Shown here: positions 33,953-43,892 of the stretch, one piece after another
Layout: the number at the start of each line of letters is the position of its first letter
Numbering within the stretch: position 1 is the first letter of the stretch
Assembly: GCA_937995735.1 (NCBI GenBank)
Contig: CALKIZ010000011.1
Location: 1 to 49,926 of the forward strand
Length of the DNA: 49,926 nucleotides
Direction: 5' to 3'
From: an uncultured Neomegalonema sp.
Lineage (GTDB): Bacteria > Pseudomonadota > Alphaproteobacteria > Rhodobacterales > Rhodobacteraceae
Translations under genes and position numbers: made by a program
Notes under the pieces: generated by a model
Told to the model about the DNA's origin: nothing
Seen by the model: the letters and a program-made list of their open reading frames with translations, nothing else
Database searches by the model: none

Positions 33953-36499
33953 CTATCTTTGTGCCAAGCTGTCTTCACGTAGTTGATTAGGCCGAACACC
34001 GCGCAACAAAATGCTTCCGCGAGGACCGAGCGGGATCAAAGTTCCAGAGCCTTTAGCACGCGCTGCCCGTAAGACCGCGCGGGGATCACCAAGCTGTTGC
34101 GGCAAGGCAAGGCGGTCAATACCCGGTTGGAAATCAAATATCTCCGTCACACCAATCGGTGCCGGGCCGCCGGCAGCTTTGCGGCCAAAGAAAAACACAT
34201 CTGCACCGGGACCACCCGCCGCATAGGTTTCTCCGCCCTCGATGACGATGCGATCATTACCCCGGCCACCGGCGAGATAATTGATCCCCAATCCGCCCGC
34301 GACCAAATCATTCCCGTCAAAACCGGCAACAATGTCATTGCCACCTTCGCCCAGCAGCGTATCGGAATCATTCGATCCCGCCATCAACTCGTGGCGGTCC
34401 GAACCACTAGCACGACCGGAATAAACCTTGTGATTGGCAAGCGAAAGAGTCGTTCCATCAGGGAAGACCGGAACGATGCCCCATTTGGGATGCCGCGCGA
34501 AATTGTCGCCGCTCGATTGCATGGCAATTGATCCCCGAACAAGCTGCGCATAGGCTTCGGCCATGAGCGGGTCACGGAAACCGCCAACGAGAGACGCATA
34601 CCCTGCCCTGCCTTGTGCAGCAAAATCCCAAGCCTTATCGCCATTGCCGTTTTGAATACGCGGATTTTGCTCGAAGATGCTTTTCGCAATATTGGCCTGA
34701 GCCATCTCGCGCCACGTGCGGAAAGGCGCATCGGTTTTTTCATCCGCATGAAGCGACAAATAATGAGTCGACCATAGCGGATTGAAATCAGGACGCAGGA
34801 AGCGGCTCAGCTGGTATTTGCGGGTATAATTGTAAACCTGATTGGCCTCGGCAAATCCCATGCGAGCAATCTGCGCCAAAGACTGCGAAAAGAAATCCTG
34901 CTGCCAGTTTCCGATATAGCCCACCGGATAGGGACCTTCGATCCAACCCGCCGTCTCAAGACCGGCCGGGCCGCCCAGATCATCACGGGCAATGTAGGTC
35001 GTCGGATACCATATGAGTCGCTGACGCAGTTTGGATGTCAGGTAATCTTTCTCGGGGTGATCATCCGGCGTGATGAACGCAGCGTATCCATGCGTGCGGT
35101 TCGCCCAAGCCTGTCCGCGTACTTCGTCGTCGGTCAGGTTGCCCTCCGCGCCATCGCGGTATCCCGGTGCAGAATTGTAGCTGAACAAAGCATAGGCGGT
35201 TTGTGCAATCAGCTCATCAAGGAACCGGCGGTCGCCCGAGATGAGATAGGGTACGTAAGCCAGTTCCGGCTGGTGCGCGTTATCAACATCCCACCCGTCA
35301 ACATCGGTCAACATCGGACCGTGACCATAGGAGGCTTCATTGGCGCGGCCATCAAGCCAGTAGCGTGGATGATTATCCAGCGTTGGGACTCGTGTGGTTT
35401 TCGGATCCCGGATATGCCATGGCACTGAACCCGCCGCTTCAGCGGTCTGCATCATAGCATAGCGCGCGCCGGGGGTCTGCGAGCGAAGCCAAGCCAGCGT
35501 CCAATCGGGAACCATGCCAAGATCAGGGCGCCCCCCACTGGTCGGCATCGCCTTGGTGATCAACGCATTGCCCATCGGGCCTGTATCCGTTTCACCAATT
35601 TTATTTGCGAAAGAAAAGAAGCCCTGGTTGATATCCAGTTCAGGATCAAATGCGGGAACCGCTCCCGCAGCAATCATGTAAGGGTAATCATAGACAACGT
35701 GGCCCTTTGACGGCTCGCCACCGGCCCAGACGATCTCGCGCCAGTTCGTAAAGCGGCGGTGCTCCAGCTTGCGCTCAAGCATCGTGCGCCCGCTCATCTT
35801 CACTGAGTACCCGTAGGGAATATCTTTCCCGGCCGTTTCGAACATATCATCATTATGCATCGAAACCGAAGTACGGACCGCGCCGTCAGCCAGCACCCGG
35901 ATGTCAAAGATTGCCGTAAGCTGCGGTGTTAATTTACGCTTCATGCGCATTTCCGAGGCAAGCGGCCCATTGAGCCATGGCTTTTCACCCTTAGCGATTG
36001 CCTGCTTAAGCAACGTGCCCGCGTCGATGGAAAAATTCTGACCGTTGAAATCGAAATCAAGCGTCAAGTTGTAGCCGCGTGAAAGAACAGAGTCGACACG
36101 CAGCGCGCCGCCCTTATTGGCTTTCCCCGTTCGTAGGCTTATCTGTGCTTCTGACGCTTCGGGATTTGCGATGCTCAAAATCGCATGACGAACCGAACCG
36201 TCCGCGTGACGCGCTTTAATATCCGTTTGCATCGGCACTTGGCTGCCATTCCACTCCGCCACGAGGTCAGCACCGCGCGGCCAATCCCCCTGACGGAACA
36301 CCTGACCAAAAGTTGTCACGCGCCCGCCCTGACCCGAGATGTCCTGAAGTAGAACACCTACAACGGCATTTTGGCCTTGCGGTCGAATCACCGAAGGGCC
36401 TTCCGTGTTGGTAGCGAGCCGTTGCAACAACGCGCCATCCGCAAGAGCAGAAGTGGCAAAAAGGCATGAAATCAATGATGTAAGCGCAAATCGGCGCAT
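33953..36499 (-). CDS. Large secreted protein with RTX calcium-binding repeats, possible polysaccharide lyase
   Basis: An 848-residue exported protein. A clear Sec signal peptide, ending TSALA, occupies residues 1-20. Residues 30-300 look like a beta-rich domain and residues 300-680 like a helical toroid (HPRYWLDGRANEASYGHGPM, YVPYLISGDRRFLDELI), an arrangement that recalls polysaccharide lyases of the exo-rhamnogalacturonan-lyase type. At about 690-770 come glycine-rich RTX nonapeptides (GEGGNDIVAG, FDGNDLVAG, GGRGNDRI) that bind calcium. RTX proteins normally leave by type I secretion without a Sec signal, so the combination is odd. Lyase role is a guess. Confidence 0.7.
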   Translation of the reverse strand: MRRFALTSLISCLFATSALADGALLQRLATNTEGPSVIRPQGQNAVVGVLLQDISGQGGRVTTFGQVFRQGDWPRGADLVAEWNGSQVPMQTDIKARHADGSVRHAILSIANPEASEAQISLRTGKANKGGALRVDSVLSRGYNLTLDFDFNGQNFSIDAGTLLKQAIAKGEKPWLNGPLASEMRMKRKLTPQLTAIFDIRVLADGAVRTSVSMHNDDMFETAGKDIPYGYSVKMSGRTMLERKLEHRRFTNWREIVWAGGEPSKGHVVYDYPYMIAAGAVPAFDPELDINQGFFSFANKIGETDTGPMGNALITKAMPTSGGRPDLGMVPDWTLAWLRSQTPGARYAMMQTAEAAGSVPWHIRDPKTTRVPTLDNHPRYWLDGRANEASYGHGPMLTDVDGWDVDNAHQPELAYVPYLISGDRRFLDELIAQTAYALFSYNSAPGYRDGAEGNLTDDEVRGQAWANRTHGYAAFITPDDHPEKDYLTSKLRQRLIWYPTTYIARDDLGGPAGLETAGWIEGPYPVGYIGNWQQDFFSQSLAQIARMGFAEANQVYNYTRKYQLSRFLRPDFNPLWSTHYLSLHADEKTDAPFRTWREMAQANIAKSIFEQNPRIQNGNGDKAWDFAAQGRAGYASLVGGFRDPLMAEAYAQLVRGSIAMQSSGDNFARHPKWGIVPVFPDGTTLSLANHKVYSGRASGSDRHELMAGSNDSDTLLGEGGNDIVAGFDGNDLVAGGLGINYLAGGRGNDRIVIEGGETYAAGGPGADVFFFGRKAAGGPAPIGVTEIFDFQPGIDRLALPQQLGDPRAVLRAARAKGSGTLIPLGPRGSILLRGVRPNQLREDSLAQR

Positions 36500-36628
36500 G
36501 GCAGACTTCCTTCATTCGGATAGCGGGCGATAAAACTGCCAGCAAGCTCTGTGCCATGATGTTTAAGGATGATTTAGGAGTCGTTGATTTCGTAATTAAT
36601 GTACATCATCCCATTGCTGCAAAACGGA

Positions 36629-36657
36629 AAAAGCCGCCTTTTTTGGAGGCGGCTTTT
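36629..36657 (-). terminator. Intrinsic terminator of the cox operon
   Basis: AAAAGCCGCC (36629-36638) pairs with GGCGGCTTTT (36648-36657). On the - strand the hairpin is followed by a T run, 27 bp after the coxM stop. Confidence 0.85.
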
Positions 36658-36683
36658 GGTTTGGTTGGTATTTTTCGGGCGGG

Positions 36684-37478
36684 TTAGCCCATTTCTTGAA
36701 CCGCGCGTTTGGTGAGGACTTTCACGAGGTTCGCGCGGTATTCGGGGCTGCCATGCAGGTCGTTTGACATGCCGTCGGCGGAAACCGCGACCCCTGCGAC
36801 GGCATCGGCTGAGAAGCTGCCATTGAGCGCCGCCTCCATGCCTTCATGACGGAACACGCCTTCACGCGCCGCCCCTGTTACAGCGACACGAACACCGTTT
36901 GCGGTCTTGGCCACGAACACGCCTGTCAGCGCAAAGCGCGAGGCCGGTTGTTCAAACTTTTGATAGTTCGAACCGCCGGGGATCGGGAATTTGACCGCCG
37001 TGATGATCTCACCCTCTTCCAGCGCAGTCTCGTAAAGCCCGTCGAAGAAATCATCTGCTGCAATCTCGCGTGCGTTCGTCACGACCGTTGCACCGAGCGC
37101 CAGCACCGCCGAGGGGTAGCACGCCGCCGGATCGTTATTGGCGAGGCTGCCTCCGATCGTGCCTTTGTTGCGCACCTGAGGATCACCGATCCGCGAGGCC
37201 AGCGACGCCAACCCCGGAATGGAGGCTTGCACATCGCTGTTCTCAGCCACGTCAACATGGGTCGTCGCCGCGCCGATTGTGATTGTGCTGCCATCACTGC
37301 TGATGCCGCTCATCCCGGTGATACCGGTCAGATCAACCAGCGTGTCAGGTTGGTTCAGTCTTTGCTTTAAGGTCGGGATCAGCGTTTGCCCTCCCGAGAG
37401 AGCCATCGCACCCTCGTCTTTCATCGCGGCAACGGCTGCGCCTACATCAGACGGCTTTTGATAATCGAATGCGTACAT
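36684..37478 (-). CDS. coxM: Molybdenum hydroxylase FAD-binding subunit (CoxM-like)
   Basis: Medium subunit of a xanthine-oxidase-family hydroxylase; it passes electrons from the iron-sulfur clusters to FAD and the quinone pool. FAD-binding motifs are visible: LSGGQTLIPTLKQRL near residues 28-42 and RNKGTIGGSLANNDPAA near 112-128. The start MYAFDYQKPSDVGAAVAAM is typical. At 264 residues it is complete. It is the last gene of the coxG-S-L-M series, 12 bp after coxL, and is followed by a terminator. Confidence 0.92.
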   Translation of the reverse strand: MYAFDYQKPSDVGAAVAAMKDEGAMALSGGQTLIPTLKQRLNQPDTLVDLTGITGMSGISSDGSTITIGAATTHVDVAENSDVQASIPGLASLASRIGDPQVRNKGTIGGSLANNDPAACYPSAVLALGATVVTNAREIAADDFFDGLYETALEEGEIITAVKFPIPGGSNYQKFEQPASRFALTGVFVAKTANGVRVAVTGAAREGVFRHEGMEAALNGSFSADAVAGVAVSADGMSNDLHGSPEYRANLVKVLTKRAVQEMG

Positions 37479-37490
37479 GTCCGTCTCTCC

Positions 37491-39872
37491 TTATTCGGCG
37501 GCTTGCTTAGCGGTTGCGTTGTGGATCGTGGTCCAGACTTTTTGCGGTGTCAGCGGCATATCAATATGCTCGACCCCGTGCCCGCGCAGCGCGTCCACGA
37601 CTGCATTCACAAGAGCAGGCGGTGAGCCGATGGCCCCGGCCTCGCCGCAGCCTTTCACGCCCAGAGGATTATGCGTGCAGGCGGTGCCGTCTCTGGTATC
37701 AACCGTGAAGCTCGGGAAATCTCCGGCGCGCGGCATCGCATAGTCCATGTAAGACCCGGCAACAAGTTGGCCTTCGTTATCATAGACACAGTTCTCAAGC
37801 ATCGCCTGGCCCAGACCTTGCGCCAGACCGCCGTGTACTTGGCCCTCGACGATCATCGGGTTGATGATGTTTCCGAAATCATCCGACGCACAAAGGCTCA
37901 GGATTTCGGTTTTGCCCGTCTCAGGATCAACCTCGACCTCGCAGAGATAAGATCCCGCCGGGAAGGTGAAATTCTTCGGATCGTAGAATGCAGTCTCTTC
38001 AAGACCCGGTTCGATTTCTTCGATCGGGTAGTTATGCGGGACATAGGCCGCAAGGCTGATCTCGGCGAAGGCTTTCGCCTTGTCGGTTCCGGCAACTTTG
38101 TACTGGCCGTCTTCGAAAACGATGTCGCTTTCTGATGCTTCCAGCAAGTGAGCAGCGATCTTTTTGCCTTTGTCGACGATCTTATCCATCGCTTTGACGA
38201 TAGCCGAGCCGCCAACCGCCAACGAGCGCGAGCCGTATGTGCCCATACCGAACGGCACTTTCGCCGTATCGCCGTGAACGATCTCAACCTGATCAAATGG
38301 AATACCGAGAGCATCCGAGACGACCTGGGCAAACGTTGTCTCATGACCCTGGCCGTGGCTGTGCGAGCCGGTCAGCACCGTGACCGAGCCGGTAGGATTC
38401 ACGCGGATCGTTGCCGCCTCGTAAAGACCAGCCCGCGCCCCGAGCGCACCAACCAGCGAGGACGGTGCAATGCCGCACGCCTCAATGTAACAAGACAGGC
38501 CCAAACCGCGCAGCTTGCCGCGCGATGCGCTTTCCTGACGGCGCGCTTCAAAGCCGGCGTAATCCGCCATCTCCATCACACGGTTCAAAGTCGCATCGTA
38601 ATCACCGATGTCATATTGCAGCGCCACGGGCGTATCATACGGGAAATCACGGATGAAGTTCTTGCGGCGGATTTCCGCCTGATCCATCCCGAGTTCCTGC
38701 GCCGCCTTGTTGATAATCCGCTCGAGCAGATAGGTTGCTTCGGGACGCCCTGCTCCGCGATAGGCATCCACCGGCACTGTGTTTGTGAAGACAGCGCGAA
38801 CGCGGCAGTGGATCGCCGGGGTCGTGTACTGGCCCGCAAGCAATGTCGCGTGCAGCCATGTTGGAACCGCCGGCGCAAAGGTCGAAAGATATGCGCCCAT
38901 ATTGGCGAATGTATCGACCCGCAGGCCAAGGAACTTGCCCTCAGCATCCAGTGCCAGTTCCGCCTTGGAGACGTGATCGCGGCCATGGGCATCTGAGATA
39001 AATGCCTCCGAACGGTCCGACGTCCATTTGATCGGGCGACCGATTTGTTTCGAACCCCATGTGACGAAGGCTTCTTCGGCATAGTGATAAATCTTTGCCC
39101 CGAAACCGCCGCCCACATCCGGTGCATAGACGCGCAGCTTATGCTCGGGGATGTTCAGCACAAACGCGCCCATCAGCAACCGAATGACGTGAGGGTTTTG
39201 CGAGGTGGTATAGAGTGTGTAATCGCCGGTGGAGGCTTCATACTCGCCAAGCACACAACGCGGTTCCATCGGGTTTGCAACGAGGCGGTTGTTGGTGAAT
39301 TCCAGCGTCGTGATATGTGCCGCCCCTGCAAAAGCAGAATCCGTCGCCGCACCGTCACCAAGCTCCCAATCATAGCAGAGATTTTCCGGGGCTTCCTCGT
39401 GGATCACCGCAGGCTGACCGCCGACCGCTTGAGCCATATCGACCACAGCGGGAAGAATACCGAAGTCAATCTCAACCAGTTCCGCAGCATCGCGCGCTTG
39501 AGCCGCCGTTTCCGCAACAATCGCGGCAATCGGATCACCTACGTGGCGGACTTTTCCATTCGCGAGGATGGGATGGGGAGGTTCTTTTTGTGGCTCGCCA
39601 TGCTTATCAGTCATGCCCCAACCGCAAGGCACACCGCCGAGGCCCGCATCTACGATGTCTTGCCCAGTGAAAATCGCCACCACACCCGGCGCGTTTTTCG
39701 CAGCATCCGTATTGACGCTGTTCAATGTGGCATGAGCCACCGGAGATCTAAGAAAGTGAACATACGTTTGACCGGGACGGTTCATGTCGTCGGTATAGTT
39801 TCCGTTACCAGTCAAAAAGCGCACATCCTCCTTACGCTTGACCGCTTCGCCGATGCCAAAGTCCTTAGCCAT
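37491..39872 (-). CDS. coxL: Molybdenum hydroxylase large subunit, CoxL form II type
   Basis: Catalytic subunit that binds the molybdopterin cytosine dinucleotide cofactor. Visible: [21 protein letters not shown] at the start, [14 protein letters not shown], the active-site loop [17 protein letters not shown] near residue 370, and [18 protein letters not shown]. The loop AYRGAGR is that of form II proteins; true aerobic CO dehydrogenases have AYRCSFR with a catalytic cysteine. The enzyme therefore probably oxidises another compound, such as an aldehyde or heterocycle. The ATG at 39872 follows GGAAGGA and gives 793 residues. Upstream lies a 159-bp gap with a hairpin. Confidence 0.93.
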   Translation of the reverse strand: MAKDFGIGEAVKRKEDVRFLTGNGNYTDDMNRPGQTYVHFLRSPVAHATLNSVNTDAAKNAPGVVAIFTGQDIVDAGLGGVPCGWGMTDKHGEPQKEPPHPILANGKVRHVGDPIAAIVAETAAQARDAAELVEIDFGILPAVVDMAQAVGGQPAVIHEEAPENLCYDWELGDGAATDSAFAGAAHITTLEFTNNRLVANPMEPRCVLGEYEASTGDYTLYTTSQNPHVIRLLMGAFVLNIPEHKLRVYAPDVGGGFGAKIYHYAEEAFVTWGSKQIGRPIKWTSDRSEAFISDAHGRDHVSKAELALDAEGKFLGLRVDTFANMGAYLSTFAPAVPTWLHATLLAGQYTTPAIHCRVRAVFTNTVPVDAYRGAGRPEATYLLERIINKAAQELGMDQAEIRRKNFIRDFPYDTPVALQYDIGDYDATLNRVMEMADYAGFEARRQESASRGKLRGLGLSCYIEACGIAPSSLVGALGARAGLYEAATIRVNPTGSVTVLTGSHSHGQGHETTFAQVVSDALGIPFDQVEIVHGDTAKVPFGMGTYGSRSLAVGGSAIVKAMDKIVDKGKKIAAHLLEASESDIVFEDGQYKVAGTDKAKAFAEISLAAYVPHNYPIEEIEPGLEETAFYDPKNFTFPAGSYLCEVEVDPETGKTEILSLCASDDFGNIINPMIVEGQVHGGLAQGLGQAMLENCVYDNEGQLVAGSYMDYAMPRAGDFPSFTVDTRDGTACTHNPLGVKGCGEAGAIGSPPALVNAVVDALRGHGVEHIDMPLTPQKVWTTIHNATAKQAAE

Positions 39873-39940
39873 GGTGTTTCCTTCCCAAATTTTTGCCGTG
39901 ATCGGAAAACCTGTTTCAACTTTTCCTATGATCACTTCGA

Positions 39941-39957
39941 CCGGAGGTCACCTCCGG
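39941..39957. other. Perfect hairpin between coxS and coxL
   Basis: CCGGAGG (39941-39947), TCA, CCTCCGG (39951-39957). It lies in the 159-bp gap and may adjust the relative expression of the subunits by message processing or partial termination. Confidence 0.4.
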
Positions 39958-40031
39958 GTGTCCGCTTCTGCGTTTTGTATGAGAGACGCGAGCAAACGAT
40001 TATTTCTAAATCCTACAAACAGCCGCTGTGC

Positions 40032-40520
40032 TTATTCCGCCGCTTGCTGTGCCCCAGCCATAGTCGCCGCTGCCGATTGAATGGCTTTGACGATGTTATG
40101 ATAGCCCGTGCAGCGGCAGATATTGCCTTCAAGCCAATGACGGATTTCGTCTTCGGATGGTGCGGCATTCACTTTGAGCAATTCAGATGCCGACATGATC
40201 ATTCCCGGTGTGCAAAAACCACATTGCAAACCATGGTGCTCTTGGAAAGCAGCTTGAAGAACACCAAGCGAGCCGTCATCCTCTGCCATGCCTTCGATTG
40301 TCGTAACCTCAGCGCCCTCGCAGGCATTTGCGAAAGTCGTGCAAGCCTTCACAGAACGACCATTCACATGCACAACACACGCACCGCATTGCGATGTGTC
40401 ACACCCGACATGAGTCCCCGTCAGACCAAGATCACTGCGTAAAAAATCAACCAGCAAAGTGCGACCTTCGGTCTCCGCTGACCGTTCGACGCCGTTCACT
40501 GTCATCGTTAATTTTGTCAT
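40032..40520 (-). CDS. coxS: Molybdenum hydroxylase iron-sulfur subunit (CoxS-like)
   Basis: Small subunit with two [2Fe-2S] clusters. The plant-ferredoxin-type cluster site is [18 protein letters not shown] with a further cysteine at [10 protein letters not shown]; the second site is [11 protein letters not shown] and [13 protein letters not shown]. At 162 residues it is typical. The first of the three enzyme subunits in transcription order, 104 bp downstream of the coxG-like gene. Confidence 0.94.
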   Translation of the reverse strand: MTKLTMTVNGVERSAETEGRTLLVDFLRSDLGLTGTHVGCDTSQCGACVVHVNGRSVKACTTFANACEGAEVTTIEGMAEDDGSLGVLQAAFQEHHGLQCGFCTPGMIMSASELLKVNAAPSEDEIRHWLEGNICRCTGYHNIVKAIQSAAATMAGAQQAAE

Positions 40521-40624
40521 TATCTCTCCCCTTTTTTCGTCCGCGTTTTACGCGCATTTTATCGCTATACATTGCGACGTAGAGTTAAATTTTACAATCG
40601 CAACTCAAAGCACAGTTTATAAAA

Positions 40625-41908
40625 CTAGCCAAAAATCAACCAGAGGATCAATGCAACGATTAGTGCCAAGATGATCCAGAGATACCAAGGTTTGCCTTCT
40701 GATCCCATCTGAACATTTGACGCATGGTCAGAACCAGCTCCGGTCATGGCATCTTTTGCATCGCCTGCGGCATCGCCAGCGCGGGACGCTGCACCGGCTG
40801 CAAGAGCGGCTGCACCGCCTGCTGCGGCAACCGCAGCGCCGGTTACACCGGAAACTGCATCACCTGCAGCATCGACTGCGCCGCCAACAGCACCTGTCAC
40901 GCCATCTACAGCACTTCCCGCCATGTCCATTGCGCCACTTGCCGCGCCGGTAATGCCGTCAGCAACACCAGAGACAGCATCGCCCGCTGCACCAGCTACG
41001 CCCGATACCGCATTTCCAGCAGCATCGACTGCGCCGCCCACAGCACCCGTAACCCCATCAACAGCACTTCCGGCTACGCCCATTGCGCCACTTGCTGCTC
41101 CGGTAATGCCATCGGTAACACCTGAGACAGCATCGACCGCTGCACCAGCTACGCCCGATACCGCGCTTCCAGCGGCATCGACTGCGCCGCCCACAGCACC
41201 TGTCACGCCATCAACAGCACTTCCGGCTGCGCCCATTGCGCCACTTGCCGCTCCGGTAATGCCGTCAGTGACACCTGAGACGACACCGCCCGCTGCACCA
41301 GCTACGCCTGACACTGCGTTTCCAGCAGCATCAACGGATGCTGCTGCTGTCGCGGCAACCGCACCTCCAGCTGCAGCTGCGGCCCCGACTGCCGCAGATG
41401 TTGCGCCTGATACCCCGGACTCTTCGTTGGATGACTCTGTTGACATATTATTACTCTCTACACTGCCTTGGCCTTCAACCGCGGCTTTAAAGTTTTCAAA
41501 AAAGGTGTTCGCCATCCGATTGGCAACACCATCAATCAAACGCGACCCAAGTTGAGCAATGCGCCCCGCCACGCTCGCATCGGCCTCGTAAGAAATTTGA
41601 GTTCCACCTGGAACATCGGTCAGTGAGACACGCGCCGAGCCTTTCGCCATGCCAGCGACTCCGCCTTTACCCTCCCCCACGAGGGTCAGGCTTTCGCCCT
41701 CAACAACGTCTTGCATCTCAACGAGGCCATTAAAGGTCGCTTTTACTGGCCCCACTTTTTGAACAACAACCGCCTCGTAATTCGTCGGCGATGTCTGTTG
41801 CATTTCTTTACAACCGGGAATCGATGCCTGCAGCACGTTAGGATCGTTCAGTGCACGCCAAACCGCCATCCGATCCGCAGCAATTACTTGTACGCCATCA
41901 AGTTTCAT
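40625..41908 (-). CDS. coxG: CoxG-like SRPBCC protein with long Ala/Gly repeat region and C-terminal anchor
   Basis: Residues 1-145 form an SRPBCC (CoxG) domain: MKLDGVQVIAADRMAVWRAL, PGCKEM, VGPVKATFNGLVEM and a final helix MANTFFENFKAAVEG. CoxG anchors or helps recruit the hydroxylase to the membrane. A low-complexity region of about 230 residues follows, made of Ala, Gly, Val, Ser and Asp, in which a 51-residue unit is repeated (DNA period 153 bp). The protein ends in one membrane segment, WYLWIILALIVALILWLIFG. Ordinary CoxG proteins are about 150-220 residues, so the insertion roughly doubles the length. It leads the cox gene series. Confidence 0.85.
   Translation of the reverse strand: MKLDGVQVIAADRMAVWRALNDPNVLQASIPGCKEMQQTSPTNYEAVVVQKVGPVKATFNGLVEMQDVVEGESLTLVGEGKGGVAGMAKGSARVSLTDVPGGTQISYEADASVAGRIAQLGSRLIDGVANRMANTFFENFKAAVEGQGSVESNNMSTESSNEESGVSGATSAAVGAAAAAGGAVAATAAASVDAAGNAVSGVAGAAGGVVSGVTDGITGAASGAMGAAGSAVDGVTGAVGGAVDAAGSAVSGVAGAAVDAVSGVTDGITGAASGAMGVAGSAVDGVTGAVGGAVDAAGNAVSGVAGAAGDAVSGVADGITGAASGAMDMAGSAVDGVTGAVGGAVDAAGDAVSGVTGAAVAAAGGAAALAAGAASRAGDAAGDAKDAMTGAGSDHASNVQMGSEGKPWYLWIILALIVALILWLIFG
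40869..41327 (-). repeat. Tandem 153-bp repeat, three units, inside the coxG-like gene
   Basis: The marker GCATCGACT starts at 40869, 41022 and 41175, and a variant at 41328, exactly 153 bp apart. Each unit encodes 51 residues, which divide into four 11-residue blocks and one 7-residue block (VSGVTDGITGA, ASGAMGAAGSA, VDGVTGA, VGGAVDAAGSA). Partial units extend on both sides. Confidence 0.85.
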
Positions 41909-42171
41909 CGAAATCTCCCGTATTTATTTCGCAGCCGTATTCAGACCTCGTAGAGCTGTTATACCCGCTGTTAGTCTTATGATCATACTGTACCTTGAAA
42001 GAGGTACGCACCGTTTGCAATGACGTAAATGCACTGCAACTTTGTCTCAGGGCTGTTACAAGGCTGATCTTTGGCGTGAACTCAGGTTACATTTCTATCG
42101 CGGAGGCGTGATTAGCTTGCAACACGGTAGCACTGTAAGATGCGTAGTGAGGGTCAGTTAAGGGTATAACT

Positions 42172-42933
42172 ATGTTTAAGAACCGCAATATGTCTGTTTT
42201 AATGCGTAGAATCGTCTGTGGTGCGACACTTACTTTTGTTGCAGGAACAGCACAGGCTGAAAACAGCGTGGTCGTAGAACTTTATACGAGCCAAGGTTGC
42301 AGTTCTTGTCCGCCCGCCGACAAAGTTCTCAAAGCTCTGACTCGTCAGGAAAATGTAATCGCCCTTTCGTTGAATGTTGATTACTGGGACTACTTAGGCT
42401 GGAAAGATGATCTTGCACTACCCGGAAACACCAGACGTCAACGTGATTACGCGAAAATGATGCGCTCGCGCCATGTCTATACGCCGCAGCTTATGATTGA
42501 CGGCAGAATGGACGTAATCGGGAGCCGCCGCCTACAAGTTGACGCCGCAGTCGAAACCCATGCTCAAACCAAAGATGAAGCGATTGTTAAAGCTGAGATT
42601 GCTGGAGATAATGTCAGCGTTTCGGTTGCACCCGCTGACAAATCGGCCCGCGATTCAATTGTCTGGCTCGTCGGCTATGATGCAAGTGTGGTCAAGGAAA
42701 TAGGCGGCGGTGAAAATCACGGACGCGATATTGAATATTCGAATGTTGTCCGTGAATGGCGTGAACTTGGCAAATGGGATGGAAACTCTTCGCAGAACTT
42801 CAAGGCCACGAAACCAATGGGCACAGGCGGTTTTGCAGTGATCGTTCAAGACGGTAAGGTAGGCCCTATTCTCGGTGCTACCCAGGTCCGGTACGGTGGA
42901 AGTATTAAGGCCGCCGGTGCTTCTCAGAACTGA
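42172..42933 (+). CDS. DUF1223 family exported thioredoxin-fold protein
   Basis: Periplasmic protein of 253 residues. The signal peptide ends TAQAEN near residue 30. A thioredoxin-like CSSCPPAD motif follows in VVVELYTSQGCSSCPPAD, then LSLNVDYWDYLGWKD and YTPQLMIDGRMDVIGS, the hallmarks of DUF1223. The two cysteines suggest redox activity, but the family's role is not established. TAAGGG precedes the ATG. It overlaps the convergent acyltransferase gene by 29 bp at the 3' end. The 263-bp gap before it holds no gene. Confidence 0.88.
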   Translation: MFKNRNMSVLMRRIVCGATLTFVAGTAQAENSVVVELYTSQGCSSCPPADKVLKALTRQENVIALSLNVDYWDYLGWKDDLALPGNTRRQRDYAKMMRSRHVYTPQLMIDGRMDVIGSRRLQVDAAVETHAQTKDEAIVKAEIAGDNVSVSVAPADKSARDSIVWLVGYDASVVKEIGGGENHGRDIEYSNVVREWRELGKWDGNSSQNFKATKPMGTGGFAVIVQDGKVGPILGATQVRYGGSIKAAGASQN

Positions 42934-43798
42934 TTTTTCCCCAACGATTGTGCATCCAGAAGTACTGCTCCGGATGCGCCCGTATCCAAGTTTCCAAACG
43001 ATTATTAATTTCTCCGGTAACCGCTTCCGCAGACTTATTTTCAGTATTAACGGGCGGTTCAATTATCACTTTGAACGTACTGGACCTTCCAAGGCGTTCT
43101 CCGCGTACCGGCAATAGAATAACGTCATAATTTAACGCAATTTCAGCCGCGCCAAGAGATGTCTTTGCCGGATGGCCAAAGAACGGAATTTCCGGGGCAC
43201 CATTGAAGCGTTGATCTGTAAGAATCAATGCTGCACCGCCTCTACGGACATGCCTTAACATCCCTAACGATCCGCGCCGTCCCTTGTGATAAATTGGCGC
43301 GTCAACAACGCTCATGAGGTTCCGTGAATACTCATCGAACAGAGGGTTGTTGAAAGCACGATAAATTAAGGCGGCTGGCCAATCGTGACGCGCGAAGGCG
43401 ATCCGGATCGTCTCCCAATTTCCGAAATGCCCAGTCACCAATAGAGCGCCTTTGCCGGATTCTTTTGCTGCATGAAGGTGCTCCAGCCCTTCTATTTCTA
43501 TCCGGTCAGGGTCGTCATTCAGATCTTGCAGGTAGGTATACTCGAGCAACATGCGGGTCAGGCCGTCGAACATTTCAGTCAAAGCAACCGACTGAACCTT
43601 TTCATCGAGGTCCGGCATCGCAAACGAGAAATTCTTCAAGGCACGGGAACGCAATCCAGTGAGCCTGCCGAAGAATCTCCCTGCGCCCGCGCCTATCGCC
43701 GGACCAATATCCAAAGGTAACCGGCAAACCGTTTGCGCAACGAGCTGAACGGCGGCGTATTCGAGACGGTGCAAGAATGTAATACGGGGCTTTTTCAA
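42905..43798 (-). CDS. Lysophospholipid/lipid A acyltransferase, LpxL (HtrB) family
   Basis: Inner-membrane acyltransferase of the lauroyl/myristoyl transferase family, which adds secondary acyl chains to lipid A. The catalytic motif is LVTGHFGNWE near residues 117-126, and ALILTDQRFNGAPEIPFFG follows. A TTG start at 43798 is proposed because a strong GGAGGGG lies 4-10 bases upstream and the resulting 297 residues fit the family; in-frame starts farther up (ATG 43873, TTG 43909) lack one. It begins 94 bp after infC and may be co-transcribed with it. Confidence 0.85.
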   Translation of the reverse strand: MKKPRITFLHRLEYAAVQLVAQTVCRLPLDIGPAIGAGAGRFFGRLTGLRSRALKNFSFAMPDLDEKVQSVALTEMFDGLTRMLLEYTYLQDLNDDPDRIEIEGLEHLHAAKESGKGALLVTGHFGNWETIRIAFARHDWPAALIYRAFNNPLFDEYSRNLMSVVDAPIYHKGRRGSLGMLRHVRRGGAALILTDQRFNGAPEIPFFGHPAKTSLGAAEIALNYDVILLPVRGERLGRSSTFKVIIEPPVNTENKSAEAVTGEINNRLETWIRAHPEQYFWMHNRWGKISSEKHRRP

Positions 43799-43892
43799 AG
43801 ACCCCTCCGGATAATTGTCTAAACCGAGCGCCTTAAAACACAGTCCCCCACTGTTCGCGGGGGCGCGGTGCATTTCGCGAATAGTCACAGCG

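Noticed and set aside
39045-40442. Long + strand open frame across coxL and coxS
   Set aside because: Spans two well-supported - strand genes and has no family pattern; it reflects codon bias.
36684-40520. Genuine aerobic carbon monoxide dehydrogenase
   Set aside because: The large subunit lacks the AYRCSFR loop.
40869-41327. Regular repeats considered as a CRISPR array
   Set aside because: Units are contiguous 153-bp coding repeats with no spacers, and no cas genes are present.
40746-41555. Ala/Pro/Thr-rich + strand open frame opposite the coxG repeats
   Set aside because: Any frame across the GC-rich tandem repeat stays open; the - strand frame has a real domain and membrane anchor.
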